A DNA stretch of 64,000 bases from an uncultured Flavobacteriales bacterium. GTDB lineage: Bacteria > Bacteroidota > Bacteroidia > Flavobacteriales_D > Parvicellaceae. A program made the position numbers and the translations under genes. Under the pieces are notes generated by a model that worked only from the letters and a program-made list of their open reading frames with translations, was not told the origin of the DNA and made no database searches. Shown piece by piece: positions 10,601 through 21,050 of this stretch (its first letter is position 1; each line of letters opens with the position of its first letter). The stretch covers positions 124,001 through 188,000 of the forward strand of contig CALSMU010000001.1 of NCBI GenBank assembly GCA_943787535.1. Direction: 5' to 3'.

Positions 10601-12041
10601 ATGGGTGTAATTGTATCGCTTTACCTTCAATCATTTTTGGTTGAAAAGCCTGAATACCTAAACGGTGCAAAGTAGGAGCACGATTCAATAATACTGGGTG
10701 CCCTTTCAATATATTTTCAAGAATATCCCAAACTACAGGCTCTTTTTTATCAACTATTTTTTTCGCAGATTTAACCGTCTTTACAATTCCGCGCTCAATC
10801 ATCTTTCGGATGATAAATGGCTTGTAAAGCTCAGCTGCCATATTTTTAGGCAAACCGCATTCATGCAATTTTAACGTTGGCCCAACAACAATTACTGAAC
10901 GTGCAGAATAATCAACCCTTTTTCCCAATAAGTTTTGACGGAAACGACCTTGTTTACCTTTTAAACTATCAGATAAAGATTTCAATGGTCTATTCTTATC
11001 TGTTTTTACAGCACTAGATTTTCTAGAGTTATCAAATAAGGAGTCAACTGACTCTTGAAGCATACGTTTCTCATTTCTGAGAATTACTTCTGGAGCTTTA
11101 ATCTCTATTAATCTTTTTAAACGATTATTTCGAATAATAACCCTTCTATATAAATCATTCAAATCTGAAGTTGCAAATCTACCTCCATCTAGAGGAACTA
11201 ATGGTCTTAAGTCTGGCGGTATAACCGGCACAGTTTTAACAATCATCCACTCCGGACGGTTTTCTATACGCGTATTTGCATCTCTTAAAGCTTCAATAAC
11301 TTGAAGTCTCTTTAAAGCTTCATTTTTTCTTTGCTGTGAAGTCTCGTTAGCTGCTTTATGACGTAACTCATAAGATAAAGCATCTAAATTAGTCATTTGA
11401 GGCTTTTGCTTATTAGGTTTACTCAAATGCTCTAACATAGCTTCAAGAGCCTCAGATCCCATCTTAGCAACAAATTTATTTTCATCGTCATCATCTAAGT
11501 ATGAATTCTCTTTTGGAAGTGCTTCTAAAATATCAAGATACTCTTCCTCAGTCAAAAAATCATTTTTAACTAACTCTTCTCCCTCAGCATTTAATTGACC
11601 AGCCGGATTTATTACAACGTATCTTTCGTAATAAATAATTTGATCTAATTTTTTTGTTGGTAGTCCTAATAAGTAACCAATTTTATTAGGCAATGAACGG
11701 AAGTACCAGATATGAGCAACAGGAACAACTAAGGCAATGTGCCCCATTCTTTCTCTTCTTACTTTTTTCTCGGTAACCTCTACACCACATCTATCACAAA
11801 CAATTCCTTTGTAACGAATACGTTTGTATTTTCCACAGTGACATTCATAATCCTTTACAGGACCAAATATTCTTTCACAAAACAGACCATCACGTTCTGG
11901 TTTATATGTTCTATAATTAATAGTTTCAGGTTTTAGCACTTCACCATGCGATTTTCCTAAAATTTCTTCAGGAGAAGACAAGCTGATTGTTATTTTACTG
12001 AAGTTACTATTGGCAACTTTTGATTCTTTTCTAAAAGCCAT
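7695..12041 (-). CDS. rpoC: DNA-directed RNA polymerase subunit beta'
   Basis: This 1448-residue beta' subunit forms the clamp and half of the active site of RNA polymerase. The N-terminal zinc-binding cysteines (CHCGKY and CDRCG) are near residues 67-88. The catalytic Mg2+-binding motif [12 protein letters not shown] is near residue 487, with its three Asp present. The second zinc site ([14 protein letters not shown]) is near 913 and the trigger-loop region ([11 protein letters not shown]) near 960. The length is typical for Bacteroidota. It lies 58 bases after rpoB on the same strand, separated by a perfect 24-bp palindrome, and is closed by a terminator at 7623-7674. Confidence 0.99.
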   Translation of the reverse strand: MAFRKESKVANSNFSKITISLSSPEEILGKSHGEVLKPETINYRTYKPERDGLFCERIFGPVKDYECHCGKYKRIRYKGIVCDRCGVEVTEKKVRRERMGHIALVVPVAHIWYFRSLPNKIGYLLGLPTKKLDQIIYYERYVVINPAGQLNAEGEELVKNDFLTEEEYLDILEALPKENSYLDDDDENKFVAKMGSEALEAMLEHLSKPNKQKPQMTNLDALSYELRHKAANETSQQRKNEALKRLQVIEALRDANTRIENRPEWMIVKTVPVIPPDLRPLVPLDGGRFATSDLNDLYRRVIIRNNRLKRLIEIKAPEVILRNEKRMLQESVDSLFDNSRKSSAVKTDKNRPLKSLSDSLKGKQGRFRQNLLGKRVDYSARSVIVVGPTLKLHECGLPKNMAAELYKPFIIRKMIERGIVKTVKSAKKIVDKKEPVVWDILENILKGHPVLLNRAPTLHRLGIQAFQPKMIEGKAIQLHPLVCTAFNADFDGDQMAVHLPLGNAAVLEAQLLMLASHNILNPANGAPIAVPSQDMVLGLYYISKIRKSTKELPVKGEGMTFYSSEEVKIAYNEKVVDMHALIKVKVEDVVDGEPVSHIIETTTGRILFNELVPKEAGYINEVLTKKALRDIISDILKITNVTVTANFLDAIKDLGYMSAFRGGLSFNLADVEVPPAKEELVNKAHGQVDEVKSNYNMGLITNNERYNQIIDIWTHTNSRLTFELMERLKNDQQGFNSVYMMMDSGARGSKEQIRQLSGMRGLMAKPQKSAASGGQDIIENPILTNFLEGLTIMDYFISTHGARKGLADTALKTADAGYLTRRLVDVAQDVVINVEDCGSLRGLIVKPLKKDDDIVESLFDRILGRTSLYDIVHPETGEIIVAEGAEINETEAREIELAGIDEVEIRSVLTCEQKRGVCSKCYGRSLSSGKKAEIGEAVGVIAAQSIGEPGTQLTLRTFHVGGTASNIADESEMRAKFSGKLELDEMRTVTKTDAEGNEVEVVIGRGSELRVIDKETGVILSTYNIPYGSHYFIKGKKTIKKGDLICKWDPYNAVIISDVEGEVKFVNLEEGITFRSEVDEQTGFSEMVVKENRDKKKIPTLSIVDKKDEELKYFNLPVDAHIIVKEGQKLVAGDILVKIPRKAGKSGDITGGLPRVTEMFEARNPSNPAVVAQIDGVVSYGKIKRGNREVIIEAKSGEITKYLVPLSRHILVQENDYVKAGSLLSDGATTPADILSIKGPTAVQEYIVNEIQEVYRLQGVKINDKHFEVIVRQMMRKVEIVDAGDTRFLEKTSVNKWEFLEENDNMWGMKVIEDAGESEILQPGQIISARKLRDENSSLKRKDMKGAEARDAVPATANPVLQGITRASLQTDSFISAASFQETTKVLNQAAVNGKEDVLRGLKENVIVGHKIPAGTGMRHFQDLLVGSKEEYNRLVGENEDVTIGSLK

Positions 12042-12066
12042 AAGTTATTTTATTTGTTATTATTTC

Positions 12067-12090
12067 CGCCCTATTGAATTCAATAGGGCG
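12067..12090. repeat. perfect 24-bp palindrome between rpoB and rpoC
   Basis: CGCCCTATTGAA followed directly by TTCAATAGGGCG makes a perfect inverted repeat with no spacer, filling much of the 58-base gap between rpoB and rpoC. There is no U-run on the minus strand, so it is more likely a processing or pausing hairpin, or a protein site, than a terminator. Confidence 0.7.
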
Positions 12091-12099
12091 AGAAATGAA

Positions 12100-15000
12100 C
12101 TAATCTAATGTAATTTTTAATCCTAAACCTGCTAACTCATTCAATAATACATTGAATGACTCAGGTATCCCTGGTGTTGGCATATTTTTACCTTTAACGA
12201 TTGACTCGTAAGCTTTTGCTCTACCCACAACATCATCCGACTTGACAGTAAGAATCTCTTGTAAGATATTTGCAGCTCCAAATGCCTCTAGCGCCCAAAC
12301 TTCCATTTCACCAAAACGTTGACCACCAAATTGAGCTTTTCCACCCAATGGTTGTTGCGTAATTAATGAGTATGGTCCAATTGAACGCGCGTGCATCTTA
12401 TCATCTACCATGTGACTCAACTTAATCATATAAATGATTCCAACTGTGGCAGGTTGATCAAATCTGTCTCCGGTTCCACCATCGTACAAGTAAGTTTTAC
12501 CATGTCGAGGCACTCCTGCTTCATCAGTAAACTCATGAATTTCGTCTAGGCTAGCACCATCAAAAATTGGTGTAGCAAACTTCTTATCTAATTTTTCACC
12601 TGCCCAACCTAGAACAGTTTCATAAATTTGACCTAAGTTCATACGAGAAGGCACCCCAAGTGGGTTTAGCACTATATCTACAGGTGTTCCGTCTTCTAGG
12701 AAAGGCATATCTTCTGCTCGAACAATACGCGCAACAATACCTTTATTTCCGTGACGACCTGCCATTTTATCTCCAACTTTTAGCTTACGCTTTTTAGCCA
12801 AGTAAACTTTTGCCAACTGAATAATTCCATTTGGTAATTCATCACCAACAGAAACTTGAAATTTCTTACGTTTAAAATGACCCAAAATATCAGTTGCTTT
12901 TAAGTTGTAGTTATGCAATGTTTCCTCAACTAATGCATCAATTGCTTCATCACCTGTCCAGTTTTTTGGATTAATGTGAATAAACTCAACTCCCTTAAGA
13001 TTCTTTTCAGAAAACTTGACACCTTTTTTGACTACTTCTTCTTTAAAGTTATTGTGAATACCTTTGGATTTTTTATCTCCAATGATTTGTAATAACTTGC
13101 CTATTAGAATATCATTTAATGCAGTAATCTCCTTGTTCATCTCTACATCAATTTGCTCCAATAATGGCTTGTCTGCAGCTTTCGATCTTCTATCCTTAAT
13201 TGCTTTAGAGAATAATTTCTTATTTATTATTACACCAACAGTTGAAGGTGGAACTTTTAAGGATGCATCTTTAACATCTCCAGCTTTATCACCAAAGATT
13301 GCTCTTAATAGTTTTTCTTCGGGAGAAGGATCACTTTCTCCTTTAGGAGTAATCTTTCCAATCAGAATATCACCTTCCTTAACCTCAGCTCCAACTCTAA
13401 TCATTCCGCCCTCATCAAGATCCTTAGTAGCTTCTTCACTTACATTTGGAATATCTGGAGTTAACTCCTCTAAACCACGTTTAGTATCTCTAACTTCTAA
13501 AGAGTATTCATCTATATGAATAGATGTAAATACATCTTCACGAACTACCCGTTCTGAAATCACAATTGCATCCTCAAAGTTATAACCTTTCCATGGCATG
13601 AAAGCTACTTTTAAGTTTTGACCTAATGCCAACTCCCCTTTTTGCGTAGCATATCCCTCAACCAACACTTGACCTTCGGTAACCTTATCACCTTTCATTA
13701 CAATAGGTGTTAGGTTTATAGAAGTACCTTGGTTTGTTTTTCTATATTTAACTAATTTATAAACTTTGATTTCATCTTCGAAACGGACAATCTTTTGTGC
13801 TGCAGTTAATTTATATTTAATATGTATTTCTTCAGAATCCACATAATGCACAACACCATCTCCTTCAGCATGAATTAACACACGAGAATCTCTAGCAACC
13901 AAGTGCTCAATTCCTGTTCCAACAATTGGAGATTTCGGGATTAATAAAGGTACAGCTTGACGTTGCATGTTAGATCCCATTAGGGCTCTATTTGCATCAT
14001 CATGTTCTAAGAAAGGTATACAAGAAGCTGCAATCGAAGCAATTTGATTTGCTCCTACATCCATCAAGTCTAGGTCTTTTGGCTCAACCACTGGAAAATC
14101 TCCAATTAGTCGGGACACAACCTTGTCACCAAGAAAATTACCTTTTTCATCTACATTAGCATTTGCTTGTGCAATGTTTTTATCTTCTTCTTCTTCAGCG
14201 CTAAGATAAATTGGTTTTTGTTTTAAATCTACTTTACCATTTTTAACATCTCTGTAAGGTGTTTCGATAAAACCTAAACGGTTAACTTTCGCGAATACAC
14301 AAAGAGAAGAAATCAGTCCAATATTTGGACCTTCAGGTGTTTCAATCGTACACAACCTACCGTAGTGTGTATAGTGAACATCACGTACCTCGAATCCTGC
14401 TCTTTCTCTAGATAAACCTCCAGGCCCTAGTGCAGACAATCTACGTTTATGAGTAACCTCAGCTAATGGATTCGTTTGATCCATAAATTGAGACAACTGA
14501 TTCGTGCCAAAAAAGGAGTTTATAACAGATGAAAGAGTTTTCGCATTGATCAAATCGATTGGTGTAAACACTTCGTTATCACGAACATTCATTCTTTCAC
14601 GAATAGTTCTAGCCATACGAGCCAATCCAACACCAAATTGGTTGTGTAATTGTTCTCCTACCGTTCTAACTCGTCTATTACTTAAGTGATCAATATCATC
14701 AACATCGGTTTTAGAGTTAATTAATTCAATCAAATACTTAACAATAGAAATTATATCGTTCTTAGTTAAAACTCTTTGATCTGGTGATTCAGTAAGTTTT
14801 AGTTTTTTATTTATTCTATAACGACCAACTTCTCCTAAATCATAACGTTGTTCCGAAAAGAATAATTTATCAATAACTCCTCTTGCAGTTTCCTCATCTG
14901 GCGGTTCAGCGTTACGTAATTGACGATAAATATGTTCAACCGCTTCTTTTTCTGAATTAGAAGTATCTTTTTGCAATGTGTTATAGATAATTGCAAAATC

Positions 15001-15915
15001 GGCTGCACTTGCATCTCCTTCCTTATGCAGGATAATGTTTTTTACTCCAGCATCTGTAATTTGTTCAATATGGTCTTTTTCAATAACTGTCTCACGATCA
15101 ATTATCACTTCATTTCTTTCGATAGAAACAACCTCTCCAGTATCTTCATCTACGAAATCCTCAACCCATGATTTAAGAACACGTGCCGCTAACTTTCTTC
15201 CAACAGCCCCTTTTAATGACGCTTTTGTCACTTTCATTTCGTCGGCAAGATCAAATATTTCCAGGATATCTTTATCACTTTCGTATCCGATCGCTCTAAA
15301 TAAGGTAGTAACAGGTAATTTTTTCTTACGATCGATGTAAGCATACATCACATTGTTAATGTCTGTTGCAAATTCGATCCATGAACCTCTAAAAGGAATA
15401 ACCCTAGCAGAGTATAATTTTGTTCCATTTGCATGACGGCTTTGACCAAAGAAAACCCCAGGTGATCTATGCAGCTGCGAAACGATAACACGTTCTGCAC
15501 CATTCACTACAAAAGAACCTCTCGGTGTCATATATGGAATTGTTCCGAGATATACCTCTTGAACAATTGTTTCGAAATCTTCATGTTCCGGGTCAGTACA
15601 ATAAAGCTTAAGAACAGCTTTAAGAGGTACAGAATATGTCAATCCTCTTTCAACGCACTCATCCATCGTATAACGAGGAGGGTCGACGAAATAATCTAAG
15701 AATTCCAATACAAACTGATTTCTAGTATCAGTTATCGGAAAGTTTTCACTAAAAACCTTAAATAGACCTTCTGAGTGTCTATTTTCTGGTGTAGTCTCTA
15801 ATTGAAAAAATTCATGAAATGATTTTAATTGTATTTCTAGAAAATCCGGGTACGGAAATTTGCCTTTACTTGAAGCGAAATTAATCCTGTTTGAAATATT
15901 ATCTACAGTTGCCAA
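12100..15915 (-). CDS. rpoB: DNA-directed RNA polymerase subunit beta
   Basis: This 1271-residue beta subunit contributes to the RNA polymerase active site and the rifampicin pocket. Recognisable segments are [19 protein letters not shown] and [20 protein letters not shown] (rifampicin region, residues ~465-510), NIGLISSL, and the C-terminal active-site motif [15 protein letters not shown] near residue 1048. The C-terminal [14 protein letters not shown] motif is intact. It follows rplL after a 130-base gap holding two hairpins, and precedes rpoC. The start [13 protein letters not shown] is in the usual place for Bacteroidota RpoB. Confidence 0.99.
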   Translation of the reverse strand: MATVDNISNRINFASSKGKFPYPDFLEIQLKSFHEFFQLETTPENRHSEGLFKVFSENFPITDTRNQFVLEFLDYFVDPPRYTMDECVERGLTYSVPLKAVLKLYCTDPEHEDFETIVQEVYLGTIPYMTPRGSFVVNGAERVIVSQLHRSPGVFFGQSRHANGTKLYSARVIPFRGSWIEFATDINNVMYAYIDRKKKLPVTTLFRAIGYESDKDILEIFDLADEMKVTKASLKGAVGRKLAARVLKSWVEDFVDEDTGEVVSIERNEVIIDRETVIEKDHIEQITDAGVKNIILHKEGDASAADFAIIYNTLQKDTSNSEKEAVEHIYRQLRNAEPPDEETARGVIDKLFFSEQRYDLGEVGRYRINKKLKLTESPDQRVLTKNDIISIVKYLIELINSKTDVDDIDHLSNRRVRTVGEQLHNQFGVGLARMARTIRERMNVRDNEVFTPIDLINAKTLSSVINSFFGTNQLSQFMDQTNPLAEVTHKRRLSALGPGGLSRERAGFEVRDVHYTHYGRLCTIETPEGPNIGLISSLCVFAKVNRLGFIETPYRDVKNGKVDLKQKPIYLSAEEEEDKNIAQANANVDEKGNFLGDKVVSRLIGDFPVVEPKDLDLMDVGANQIASIAASCIPFLEHDDANRALMGSNMQRQAVPLLIPKSPIVGTGIEHLVARDSRVLIHAEGDGVVHYVDSEEIHIKYKLTAAQKIVRFEDEIKVYKLVKYRKTNQGTSINLTPIVMKGDKVTEGQVLVEGYATQKGELALGQNLKVAFMPWKGYNFEDAIVISERVVREDVFTSIHIDEYSLEVRDTKRGLEELTPDIPNVSEEATKDLDEGGMIRVGAEVKEGDILIGKITPKGESDPSPEEKLLRAIFGDKAGDVKDASLKVPPSTVGVIINKKLFSKAIKDRRSKAADKPLLEQIDVEMNKEITALNDILIGKLLQIIGDKKSKGIHNNFKEEVVKKGVKFSEKNLKGVEFIHINPKNWTGDEAIDALVEETLHNYNLKATDILGHFKRKKFQVSVGDELPNGIIQLAKVYLAKKRKLKVGDKMAGRHGNKGIVARIVRAEDMPFLEDGTPVDIVLNPLGVPSRMNLGQIYETVLGWAGEKLDKKFATPIFDGASLDEIHEFTDEAGVPRHGKTYLYDGGTGDRFDQPATVGIIYMIKLSHMVDDKMHARSIGPYSLITQQPLGGKAQFGGQRFGEMEVWALEAFGAANILQEILTVKSDDVVGRAKAYESIVKGKNMPTPGIPESFNVLLNELAGLGLKITLD

Positions 15916-15953
15916 GGTTACTATTTTTTTTATTAAACAAACGCGAAGATTTA

Positions 15954-16024
15954 TTTGTGGTTATAAACCACAAAATGGTTTAAGCACTTCCACACCGATT
16001 TTCTCGGAGGAAAGTACTTAAACC
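15954..16024 (-). other. two hairpins in the rplL-rpoB gap
   Basis: Two inverted repeats sit in the gap between rplL and rpoB. The first is TTTGTGGTT / AACCACAAA at 15954-15974. The second, at 15977-16024, has outer arms GGTTTAAG / CTTAAACC with the inner pairing ACTT / AAGT. Neither is followed by a clear U-run on the minus strand. In enterobacteria this same gap holds an attenuator and an RNase III site; a similar role here is inference from position only. Confidence 0.55.
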
Positions 16025-16045
16025 TTTTGAATGAAATTCAAAGAA

Positions 16046-16420
16046 TTACTTCAACTCAACTTCAGCACCAGCTTCTTCTAGAGAAGTTTTGATACCTTCA
16101 GCTTCATCTTTAGCAACTCCTTCCTTGATAGGACCTGGAGCTCCATCAACTAATTCCTTAGCTTCTTTAAGTCCTAATCCTGTTAATTCTTTAACAGCTT
16201 TAACAACGCTCAATTTAGCTTGTCCTGCTGATTTAAGAATTACATCAAATTCCGTTTTTTCTTCAGCTGCACCAGCGTCTCCGCCACCTGCTGCTACTGC
16301 AACTGCTGCTGCAGCTGCTGGTTCGATTCCGTACTCATCTTTAAGTACAGTTGCCAATTCATTTACTTCTTTAACAGTCAAGTTTACTAAACTCTCTGCC
16401 ATAGCTTTTATATCTGCCAT
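16046..16420 (-). CDS. rplL: 50S ribosomal protein L7/L12
   Basis: This 124-residue stalk protein recruits translational GTPases such as EF-Tu and EF-G to the ribosome. It shows an N-terminal dimerisation part ([20 protein letters not shown]), a hinge rich in Ala and Gly near residues 35-52, and the conserved C-terminal domain ([44 protein letters not shown]). Its length is normal for the family. It lies 54 bases after rplJ, the usual order. Confidence 0.99.
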   Translation of the reverse strand: MADIKAMAESLVNLTVKEVNELATVLKDEYGIEPAAAAAVAVAAGGGDAGAAEEKTEFDVILKSAGQAKLSVVKAVKELTGLGLKEAKELVDGAPGPIKEGVAKDEAEGIKTSLEEAGAEVELK

Positions 16421-16474
16421 TTTTATTGATTTTGAATAAAAGTTTTACCTTTTTTAATTATTAAAATTGTTTTT

Positions 16475-16993
16475 TTATCTCTCTGATAAAGTTTTAACTA
16501 AGCCTGCAATTGTGCCCCCTGATGATTTCAGAGCTGATACAACGTTTTTAGCAGGTGACTGAAGTAGCCCTATGACTTCTCCAATTAACTCCTCTTTAGA
16601 TTTGATTTCTACAAGTGCTTGTAGTTGATCATCTCCAACGTATATCGACTCTTCTATGAAAGCTCCTTTAAGTACTGGTTTCTCGTGTTTTTTACGAAAT
16701 CCTTTTATTACTTTAGCGGGAGCATTTCCAACTTCTGAAAACATTACTGCTGTCGGACCAGTTAAAACATCATAAAGTTCTACAAGATCCTTACCTTCAA
16801 CTTTCTCCATTGCTTTTCTTAGCACAGTATTTTTCACTACACTAATCTTGATATCATTCTTAAAGCATTCTCTCCTTAAATCACTAGTTGCTTGAGCATC
16901 TAATTCAGAAGTATCCGCAATATAAAAGATACCAGTATCTGCAAGTTGTTGAGTTAAGTTCTCAATTGCATTTTGTTTTTCCTCTCTGGTCAT
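16475..16993 (-). CDS. rplJ: 50S ribosomal protein L10
   Basis: L10 is the base of the ribosomal stalk that binds L7/L12 dimers and 23S rRNA. I place the start at the ATG at 16993 (MTREEKQNAIENL), giving 172 residues, the normal size. The longer frame back to 17047 begins at a non-ATG codon and would overlap rplA, so I reject it. The N-terminal rRNA-binding domain holds LRRECF and VVKNTVLRKAM, and TGPTAVMFSE follows. The C-terminal helix (residues ~135-172) should carry L7/L12. It lies 25 bases after rplA. Confidence 0.97.
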   Translation of the reverse strand: MTREEKQNAIENLTQQLADTGIFYIADTSELDAQATSDLRRECFKNDIKISVVKNTVLRKAMEKVEGKDLVELYDVLTGPTAVMFSEVGNAPAKVIKGFRKKHEKPVLKGAFIEESIYVGDDQLQALVEIKSKEELIGEVIGLLQSPAKNVVSALKSSGGTIAGLVKTLSER

Positions 16994-17018
16994 TTTAATC
17001 GTTTTATGTAGATTATGC

Positions 17019-17705
17019 TCATACTGATTTCGGTTCAACTTTAACACCAGGACTCATCGTACTTGACAGAGTAATACTCTTTACATAGTCACCTTTTGAC
17101 GAGGTTGGTTTAAGTTTAATTATTGTAGAAATCAGTTCGTGTGCATTTTCTACGATCATTTTTGATTCAAAAGAAGATTTTGCAACAGCTGCATGTATAA
17201 TTCCAAATTTATCAACTTTAAAGTCAATCTTCCCGGCTTTTACATCTGTAACTGCTTGACCAACGTCCATTGTTACTGTACCTGTTTTTGGATTTGGCAT
17301 TAAACCTCTAGGCCCTAAAACTCGTCCTAAAGCTCCAACCTTACCCATTACTGAGGGCATAGTTACAATAACGTCAACATCTGTCCAACCACCTTTAATC
17401 TTAGCGATATAATCGTCAAGACCAACATAGTCAGCACCTGCATCTTTTGCTTCTTTTTCTTTGTCAGGAGTACACAATACTAAAACTTTAACATCTTTCC
17501 CTGTCCCATGCGGAAGAGATACTGTACCACGAACCATTTGATTGGCTTTACGTGGGTCAACACCTAATCTTATTGCAACATCGATAGTTGAATCGAAATT
17601 AGTATTTGTTATATCCTTAACTACTTGAGATGCTTCTTCTAAGTCGTACAACTTCGTTGTGTCAAACTTTGACAAAGCTTCTTTTCTCTTTTTCGTTAGT
17701 GCCAT
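17019..17705 (-). CDS. rplA: 50S ribosomal protein L1
   Basis: L1 is the protein of the mobile L1 stalk of the 50S subunit, which helps release deacylated tRNA. In many bacteria it also represses its own operon by binding mRNA. At 228 residues it matches the usual ~230. Diagnostic segments are [40 protein letters not shown] (residues ~128-143) and the C-terminal [13 protein letters not shown]. It follows rplK after a 32-base gap and precedes rplJ. Confidence 0.99.
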   Translation of the reverse strand: MALTKKRKEALSKFDTTKLYDLEEASQVVKDITNTNFDSTIDVAIRLGVDPRKANQMVRGTVSLPHGTGKDVKVLVLCTPDKEKEAKDAGADYVGLDDYIAKIKGGWTDVDVIVTMPSVMGKVGALGRVLGPRGLMPNPKTGTVTMDVGQAVTDVKAGKIDFKVDKFGIIHAAVAKSSFESKMIVENAHELISTIIKLKPTSSKGDYVKSITLSSTMSPGVKVEPKSV

Positions 17706-17737
17706 AATTTTCCTGTTTATTAGAATTAATAACTACC

Positions 17738-18178
17738 TTAATTCCAAGGAGCTTTGCCTTTAACCTTAATACCCATACTGCGAGCAGTACCTGCTACCAT
17801 CTTCATTCCAGATTCCACAACAAAACAATTAAGGTCTGTCATTTTATCTTCTGCAATTGCTCTCACTTGATCCCAAGTTACAGATCCAACTTTATCTACA
17901 TTAGATATAGCAGAACCTTTCTTAAGCTTTGCAGCTTCCAACAACTGTACAGCTGCTGGTGGAGTCTTGATTACAAACTCAAAAGACTTATCTGAATATA
18001 CGGTAATAACAGCGGGTAAAACCTTTCCAGCTTTATCTTGGGTTCTAGCATTAAATTGCTTGCAGAACTCCATGATATTCACACCTTTAGCACCTAATGC
18101 AGGTCCTACAGGTGGAGCTGGGTTAGCAGCACCTCCACGGATTTGAAGCTTAATTAATCCACTTACTTCTTTTGCCAT
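17738..18178 (-). CDS. rplK: 50S ribosomal protein L11
   Basis: L11 binds the GTPase-associated region of 23S rRNA at the base of the stalk. It has 146 residues, as expected. Typical motifs are [20 protein letters not shown] (residues ~9-28), [15 protein letters not shown], the [11 protein letters not shown] linker helix, and GTARSMGI near the C-terminus. It lies between nusG and rplA on the same strand. Confidence 0.99.
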   Translation of the reverse strand: MAKEVSGLIKLQIRGGAANPAPPVGPALGAKGVNIMEFCKQFNARTQDKAGKVLPAVITVYSDKSFEFVIKTPPAAVQLLEAAKLKKGSAISNVDKVGSVTWDQVRAIAEDKMTDLNCFVVESGMKMVAGTARSMGIKVKGKAPWN

Positions 18179-18254
18179 TGTTATTTATTTTAATTGTTGT
18201 GATTCTTAGATAGGACGGGAAGCTTTAATCGCCTATAAAATCATCACAGCTTCT

Positions 18255-18815
18255 TTAACTTTCTTTTTGTACTTGCATATAGTTAAGTTCAAGTGGTGTT
18301 TTACGTCCAAATATCTTAACCATTACTTTCAATTTCTTTTTCTCTTCGTTAATCTCCTCAACCACACCATTAAAATTATTAAATGGCCCATCAATTACTT
18401 TAACAGATTCTCCTATTACGTAAGGGATATTCATTTCCTCATCATTTTCGGCAAGTTCATCTACTTTACCTAAGATTCTGTTCACTTCAGAAATTCTCAT
18501 TGGCAAAGGATCACCTCCTTTTTCTCCTCCTAAAAATCCAATTACGTTATTCAATGACTGAATAACGTGCTCAACTTCTCCTACAAGAGCACATTCTATC
18601 AAAACATATCCAGGAAAATAATTTTTTTCTTTACTTACCTTTTTTCCATTACGGATTTGGTAAACCTTTTCCGTTGGAATTAAAACTTGCTCAATATAAT
18701 TCTCCAATTTATTTCGCGTAATTTCAAGTTCAAGCATTTCTTTTACTCGCTTCTCTTTTCCGCTAATAGCACGAATCACATACCACCTTTTCTTAACTTC
18801 TGCCATCTTTACCAT
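18255..18815 (-). CDS. nusG: transcription antitermination/pausing factor NusG
   Basis: NusG binds the RNA polymerase clamp and links it to Rho or to the ribosome. The 186-residue frame has an N-terminal NGN domain (RWYVIRAISGKEKRVKEML, FFPGYVLIECAL-like strand) and a C-terminal KOW domain (GESVKVIDGPFNNFNGVVEE, residues ~130-160). Its first ATG (18815) overlaps the secE stop by one base (TAATG), so translation is likely coupled; the in-frame ATG at 18806 (MAEVKKRW) is an equally good start. Gene order secE-nusG-rplK is the standard one. Confidence 0.98.
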   Translation of the reverse strand: MVKMAEVKKRWYVIRAISGKEKRVKEMLELEITRNKLENYIEQVLIPTEKVYQIRNGKKVSKEKNYFPGYVLIECALVGEVEHVIQSLNNVIGFLGGEKGGDPLPMRISEVNRILGKVDELAENDEEMNIPYVIGESVKVIDGPFNNFNGVVEEINEEKKKLKVMVKIFGRKTPLELNYMQVQKES

Positions 18816-19072
18816 TATTGTGGGTTTCCATCTGCTGGGTTAATAAATTCATAGTAAAATCCTAACAATCCTTTCCAGTCACCTGGCCAAATTCCAAAAA
18901 CGTAATCCATCACCCATACTGCTAGTGCAATTATAACACTAGTAATTAAGACAATAATTGAGCTTTTCTGCAACTCTTCCCATGTTGGCCAAGAAACCTT
19001 CTGAGTCAACTCATAAACAGTTTCTTCAATATATGTTCTAATTCCTGCCACTTCTTTAATTTTTATTAGCAC
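18815..19072 (-). CDS. secE: preprotein translocase subunit SecE
   Basis: SecE is the small inner-membrane clamp of the SecYEG channel. It has 85 residues: an amphipathic N-terminal helix with the conserved KVSWPTWEEL motif (residues ~25-35), then one transmembrane helix (SSIIVLITSVIIALAVWVMD, residues ~38-57). The C-terminal ~25 residues (IWPGDWKGLL onward) are longer than in minimal SecE proteins. It lies between tRNA-Trp and nusG and overlaps nusG by one base. Confidence 0.96.
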   Translation of the reverse strand: MLIKIKEVAGIRTYIEETVYELTQKVSWPTWEELQKSSIIVLITSVIIALAVWVMDYVFGIWPGDWKGLLGFYYEFINPADGNPQ

Positions 19073-19082
19073 CGGTGGAGAT

Positions 19083-19100
19083 TCCCGATAGCTATAGGGA
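19083..19100. repeat. GATAGCTAT palindrome, REP-like
   Basis: TCCCGATAGCTATAGGGA is an 18-base palindrome with one mismatched pair, in the gap between secE and tRNA-Trp. The core GATAGCTATC also forms the centre of the terminator at 7623-7674 and, in altered form, that at 39231-39281. Confidence 0.6.
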
Positions 19101-19151
19101 CGACCTCCCTATACCTATCTTTCTTCACCAACACCTTATTCTCTTTCTTAG

Positions 19152-19224
19152 CACGGGTGGAGAGACTCGAACTCCCGACACCTGGTTTTGGAGACCAGTG
19201 CTCTACCAGCTGAGCTACACCCGT
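19152..19224 (-). tRNA. trnW: tRNA-Trp (anticodon CCA)
   Basis: A 73-base cloverleaf reads ACGGGTGTAGC at the 5' end and closes with CACCCGT plus discriminator G; the 7-bp acceptor stem is perfect. The anticodon loop is CTCCAAA (anticodon CCA) on a CTGGT/ACCAG stem, and the T-loop is GTTCGAGTC. It sits between tuf and secE, its usual place in Bacteroidota. No CCA is encoded. Confidence 0.97.
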
Positions 19225-19287
19225 AATATGACAAAAAGGTAACCCCTAAAAGAGGCACCTTTCTCATCACAGTACAGTTTAATACTA

Positions 19288-20466
19288 CTACAATATTTCA
19301 GTCACCTGACCCGCACCTACAGTTCTACCACCCTCTCGGATAGCAAAACGTAAACCAACGTCCATTGCAACTCCAGTAATCAATTCAACTTCAATAGTTA
19401 CGTTATCACCAGGCATTACCATTTCACGACCAGCTTCTAAGCTAATTGTTCCCGTAACATCCAAAGTTCTAAAGTAGAATTGAGGTCTGTATTTATTGTG
19501 AAATGGAGTGTGACGTCCACCTTCTTCTTTCTTCAGGATATAAACCTCAGCTTTAAATTTATTGTGAGGAGTAATAGACCCTGGTTTAGCAATTACCATC
19601 CCTCTTTTGATAGCTTCCTTTTCAATACCTCTTAATAATAGACCACAGTTTTCACCAGCTCTTCCTTCGTCAAGAATTTTTCTAAACATCTCTACTCCTG
19701 TAACAGTAGATGTTTGAGGTGCTTCACTTAAACCAACAATTTCAACAGGATCTCCTGTTCTGATAATTCCAGTTTCAATTGCTCCTGTAGCAACAGTTCC
19801 ACGACCAGTAATTGAAAATACATCTTCAACCGACATTAAGAATGGCTTATCAGTATCTCTTTCTGGAGTTTCAATCCATGAATCCACAGTATTCATTAAT
19901 TCCATTACAGAATCAACCCATTTTTGCTCACCATTTAAAGCTCCTAATGCAGAACCTTGTAAAATTGGAGTATCATTAAAACCATAAGATTCTAATAAAT
20001 CAGTCAATTCCATTTCAACTAATTCTAACAATTCATCATCATCAACCATATCCACTTTATTCATGAATACAACCAATCTAGGCACGTTTACTTGTTTTGA
20101 CAAAAGGATATGCTCTCTAGTTTGAGGCATTGGACCATCAGTAGCAGCACAAACTAATATTGCACCATCCATCTGAGCAGCACCAGTTACCATATTCTTT
20201 ACGTAATCGGCGTGACCTGGACAATCAACGTGAGCATAGTGACGGGCAGCTGTTTCATACTCAATGTGAGCAGTGTTAATAGTAATACCTCTTTCTTTTT
20301 CTTCAGGAGCATTATCAATTTGATCAAAATCTTGTTTTTGAGCAAGACCCGCATCAGACAATACCTTAGAAATTGCAGCAGTAAGTGTTGTCTTACCGTG
20401 ATCCACGTGCCCGATTGTTCCTACGTTCACGTGTGGTTTGGTTCTTTCGAAATTCTCTTTAGCCAT
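19288..20466 (-). CDS. tuf: elongation factor Tu
   Basis: EF-Tu is the GTPase that carries aminoacyl-tRNA to the ribosomal A site. The gene encodes 392 residues. G1 motif GHVDHGKT is at residues 19-26, the switch-I region [13 protein letters not shown] near 58-70, [12 protein letters not shown] near 80-92, and NKVDM near 136-140. Domain 2 ([14 protein letters not shown]) and domain 3 ([12 protein letters not shown] at the end) are complete. It is flanked by tRNA-Thr upstream and tRNA-Trp downstream on the same strand, so it is probably co-transcribed with both. Confidence 0.99.
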   Translation of the reverse strand: MAKENFERTKPHVNVGTIGHVDHGKTTLTAAISKVLSDAGLAQKQDFDQIDNAPEEKERGITINTAHIEYETAARHYAHVDCPGHADYVKNMVTGAAQMDGAILVCAATDGPMPQTREHILLSKQVNVPRLVVFMNKVDMVDDDELLELVEMELTDLLESYGFNDTPILQGSALGALNGEQKWVDSVMELMNTVDSWIETPERDTDKPFLMSVEDVFSITGRGTVATGAIETGIIRTGDPVEIVGLSEAPQTSTVTGVEMFRKILDEGRAGENCGLLLRGIEKEAIKRGMVIAKPGSITPHNKFKAEVYILKKEEGGRHTPFHNKYRPQFYFRTLDVTGTISLEAGREMVMPGDNVTIEVELITGVAMDVGLRFAIREGGRTVGAGQVTEIL

Positions 20467-20539
20467 ATCTAATGATGTTTAATTTAGTTTTACTTATTTA
20501 TTATTTACTTTTTCTTTTACTTACTTTTTTATTCATTTG

Positions 20540-20611
20540 AGCCAATGATGGGAATTGAACCCATGGCCTCTTCCTTACCAAGGAAACGCTCTACCCCTGA
20601 GCTACATCGGC
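20540..20611 (-). tRNA. trnT: tRNA-Thr (anticodon GGT)
   Basis: A 72-base cloverleaf starts GCCGATGTAGC and ends CATTGGC plus discriminator T; the acceptor stem has one G-U pair. The anticodon loop TTGGTAA on a TTCC/GGAA stem gives anticodon GGT. The T-loop is GTTCAATTC. It lies just upstream of tuf. Confidence 0.97.
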
Positions 20612-20635
20612 TGATACCACTCATTAATAAAACGC

Positions 20636-20670
20636 AAAAAAGGAGAATTGACAACATCAATTCTCCTTTT
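20636..20670 (-). terminator. terminator-like hairpin inside the tRNA-tuf cluster
   Basis: A perfect 10-bp stem (GGAGAATTGA / TCAATTCTCC), extended by A/T pairs on both sides, has loop CAACA and a run of six U on the minus strand. It lies between tRNA-Gly and tRNA-Thr(GGT). It has the form of an intrinsic terminator, yet the genes on both sides are normally one transcription unit, so it may attenuate tuf or mark a processing point. Confidence 0.7.
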
Positions 20671-20680
20671 GGCTCTTTTG

Positions 20681-20753
20681 AGCGGGAGACGAGATTCGAA
20701 CTCGCGACCCTCAGCTTGGAAGGCTGATGCTCTACCAACTGAGCTACTCCCGC
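20681..20753 (-). tRNA. trnG: tRNA-Gly (anticodon TCC)
   Basis: A 73-base cloverleaf starts GCGGGAGTAGC and ends CTCCCGC plus discriminator T, with a perfect acceptor stem. The anticodon loop CTTCCAA on a CAGC/GCTG stem gives anticodon TCC. The T-arm contains GTTCGAATC. Confidence 0.97.
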
Positions 20754-20836
20754 TTAACTTGCACAAAAGTAATTGATTAATTGACCTCTAAAACAGAAAA
20801 TTCAAAAAATTCAAAAACTTTTACCAAAATCATTTG

Positions 20837-20918
20837 TGGGGGGAGAAGGATTCGAACCTTCGAAGGCTAGGCCATCAGATTTACAGTCTGACCTCGTTGA
20901 CCGCTTGAGTATCCCCCC
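20837..20918 (-). tRNA. trnY: tRNA-Tyr (anticodon GTA)
   Basis: This 82-base tRNA has a long class II variable arm, as bacterial tRNA-Tyr does. It starts GGGGGGATACTC and ends TCCCCCC plus discriminator A. The anticodon loop CTGTAAA on a CAGA/TCTG stem gives anticodon GTA. The T-loop is GTTCGAATC. Confidence 0.97.
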
Positions 20919-21050
20919 AACAATATTTAAAGAACTAAAAAAAGCCGATATAAGGCATCCCTTCGACCACAATCATGATAAACTCTTCGCCTTAATAATT
21001 AAAATTCAATCAAGAATATTAATCATTGTTTATCCATTCAATACGTTCAG

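Noticed and set aside
13064-13519. 151-codon plus-strand frame within rpoB
   Set aside because: It is fully antisense to conserved rpoB sequence, with Ser/Ile-rich composition and no domain.
16089-16439. 116-codon plus-strand frame opposite rplL
   Set aside because: Antisense of an Ala-rich ribosomal protein gene; composition explained by that.
20529-20738. 69-codon minus-strand frame
   Set aside because: It is made of tRNA-Thr and tRNA-Gly sequence read as protein.
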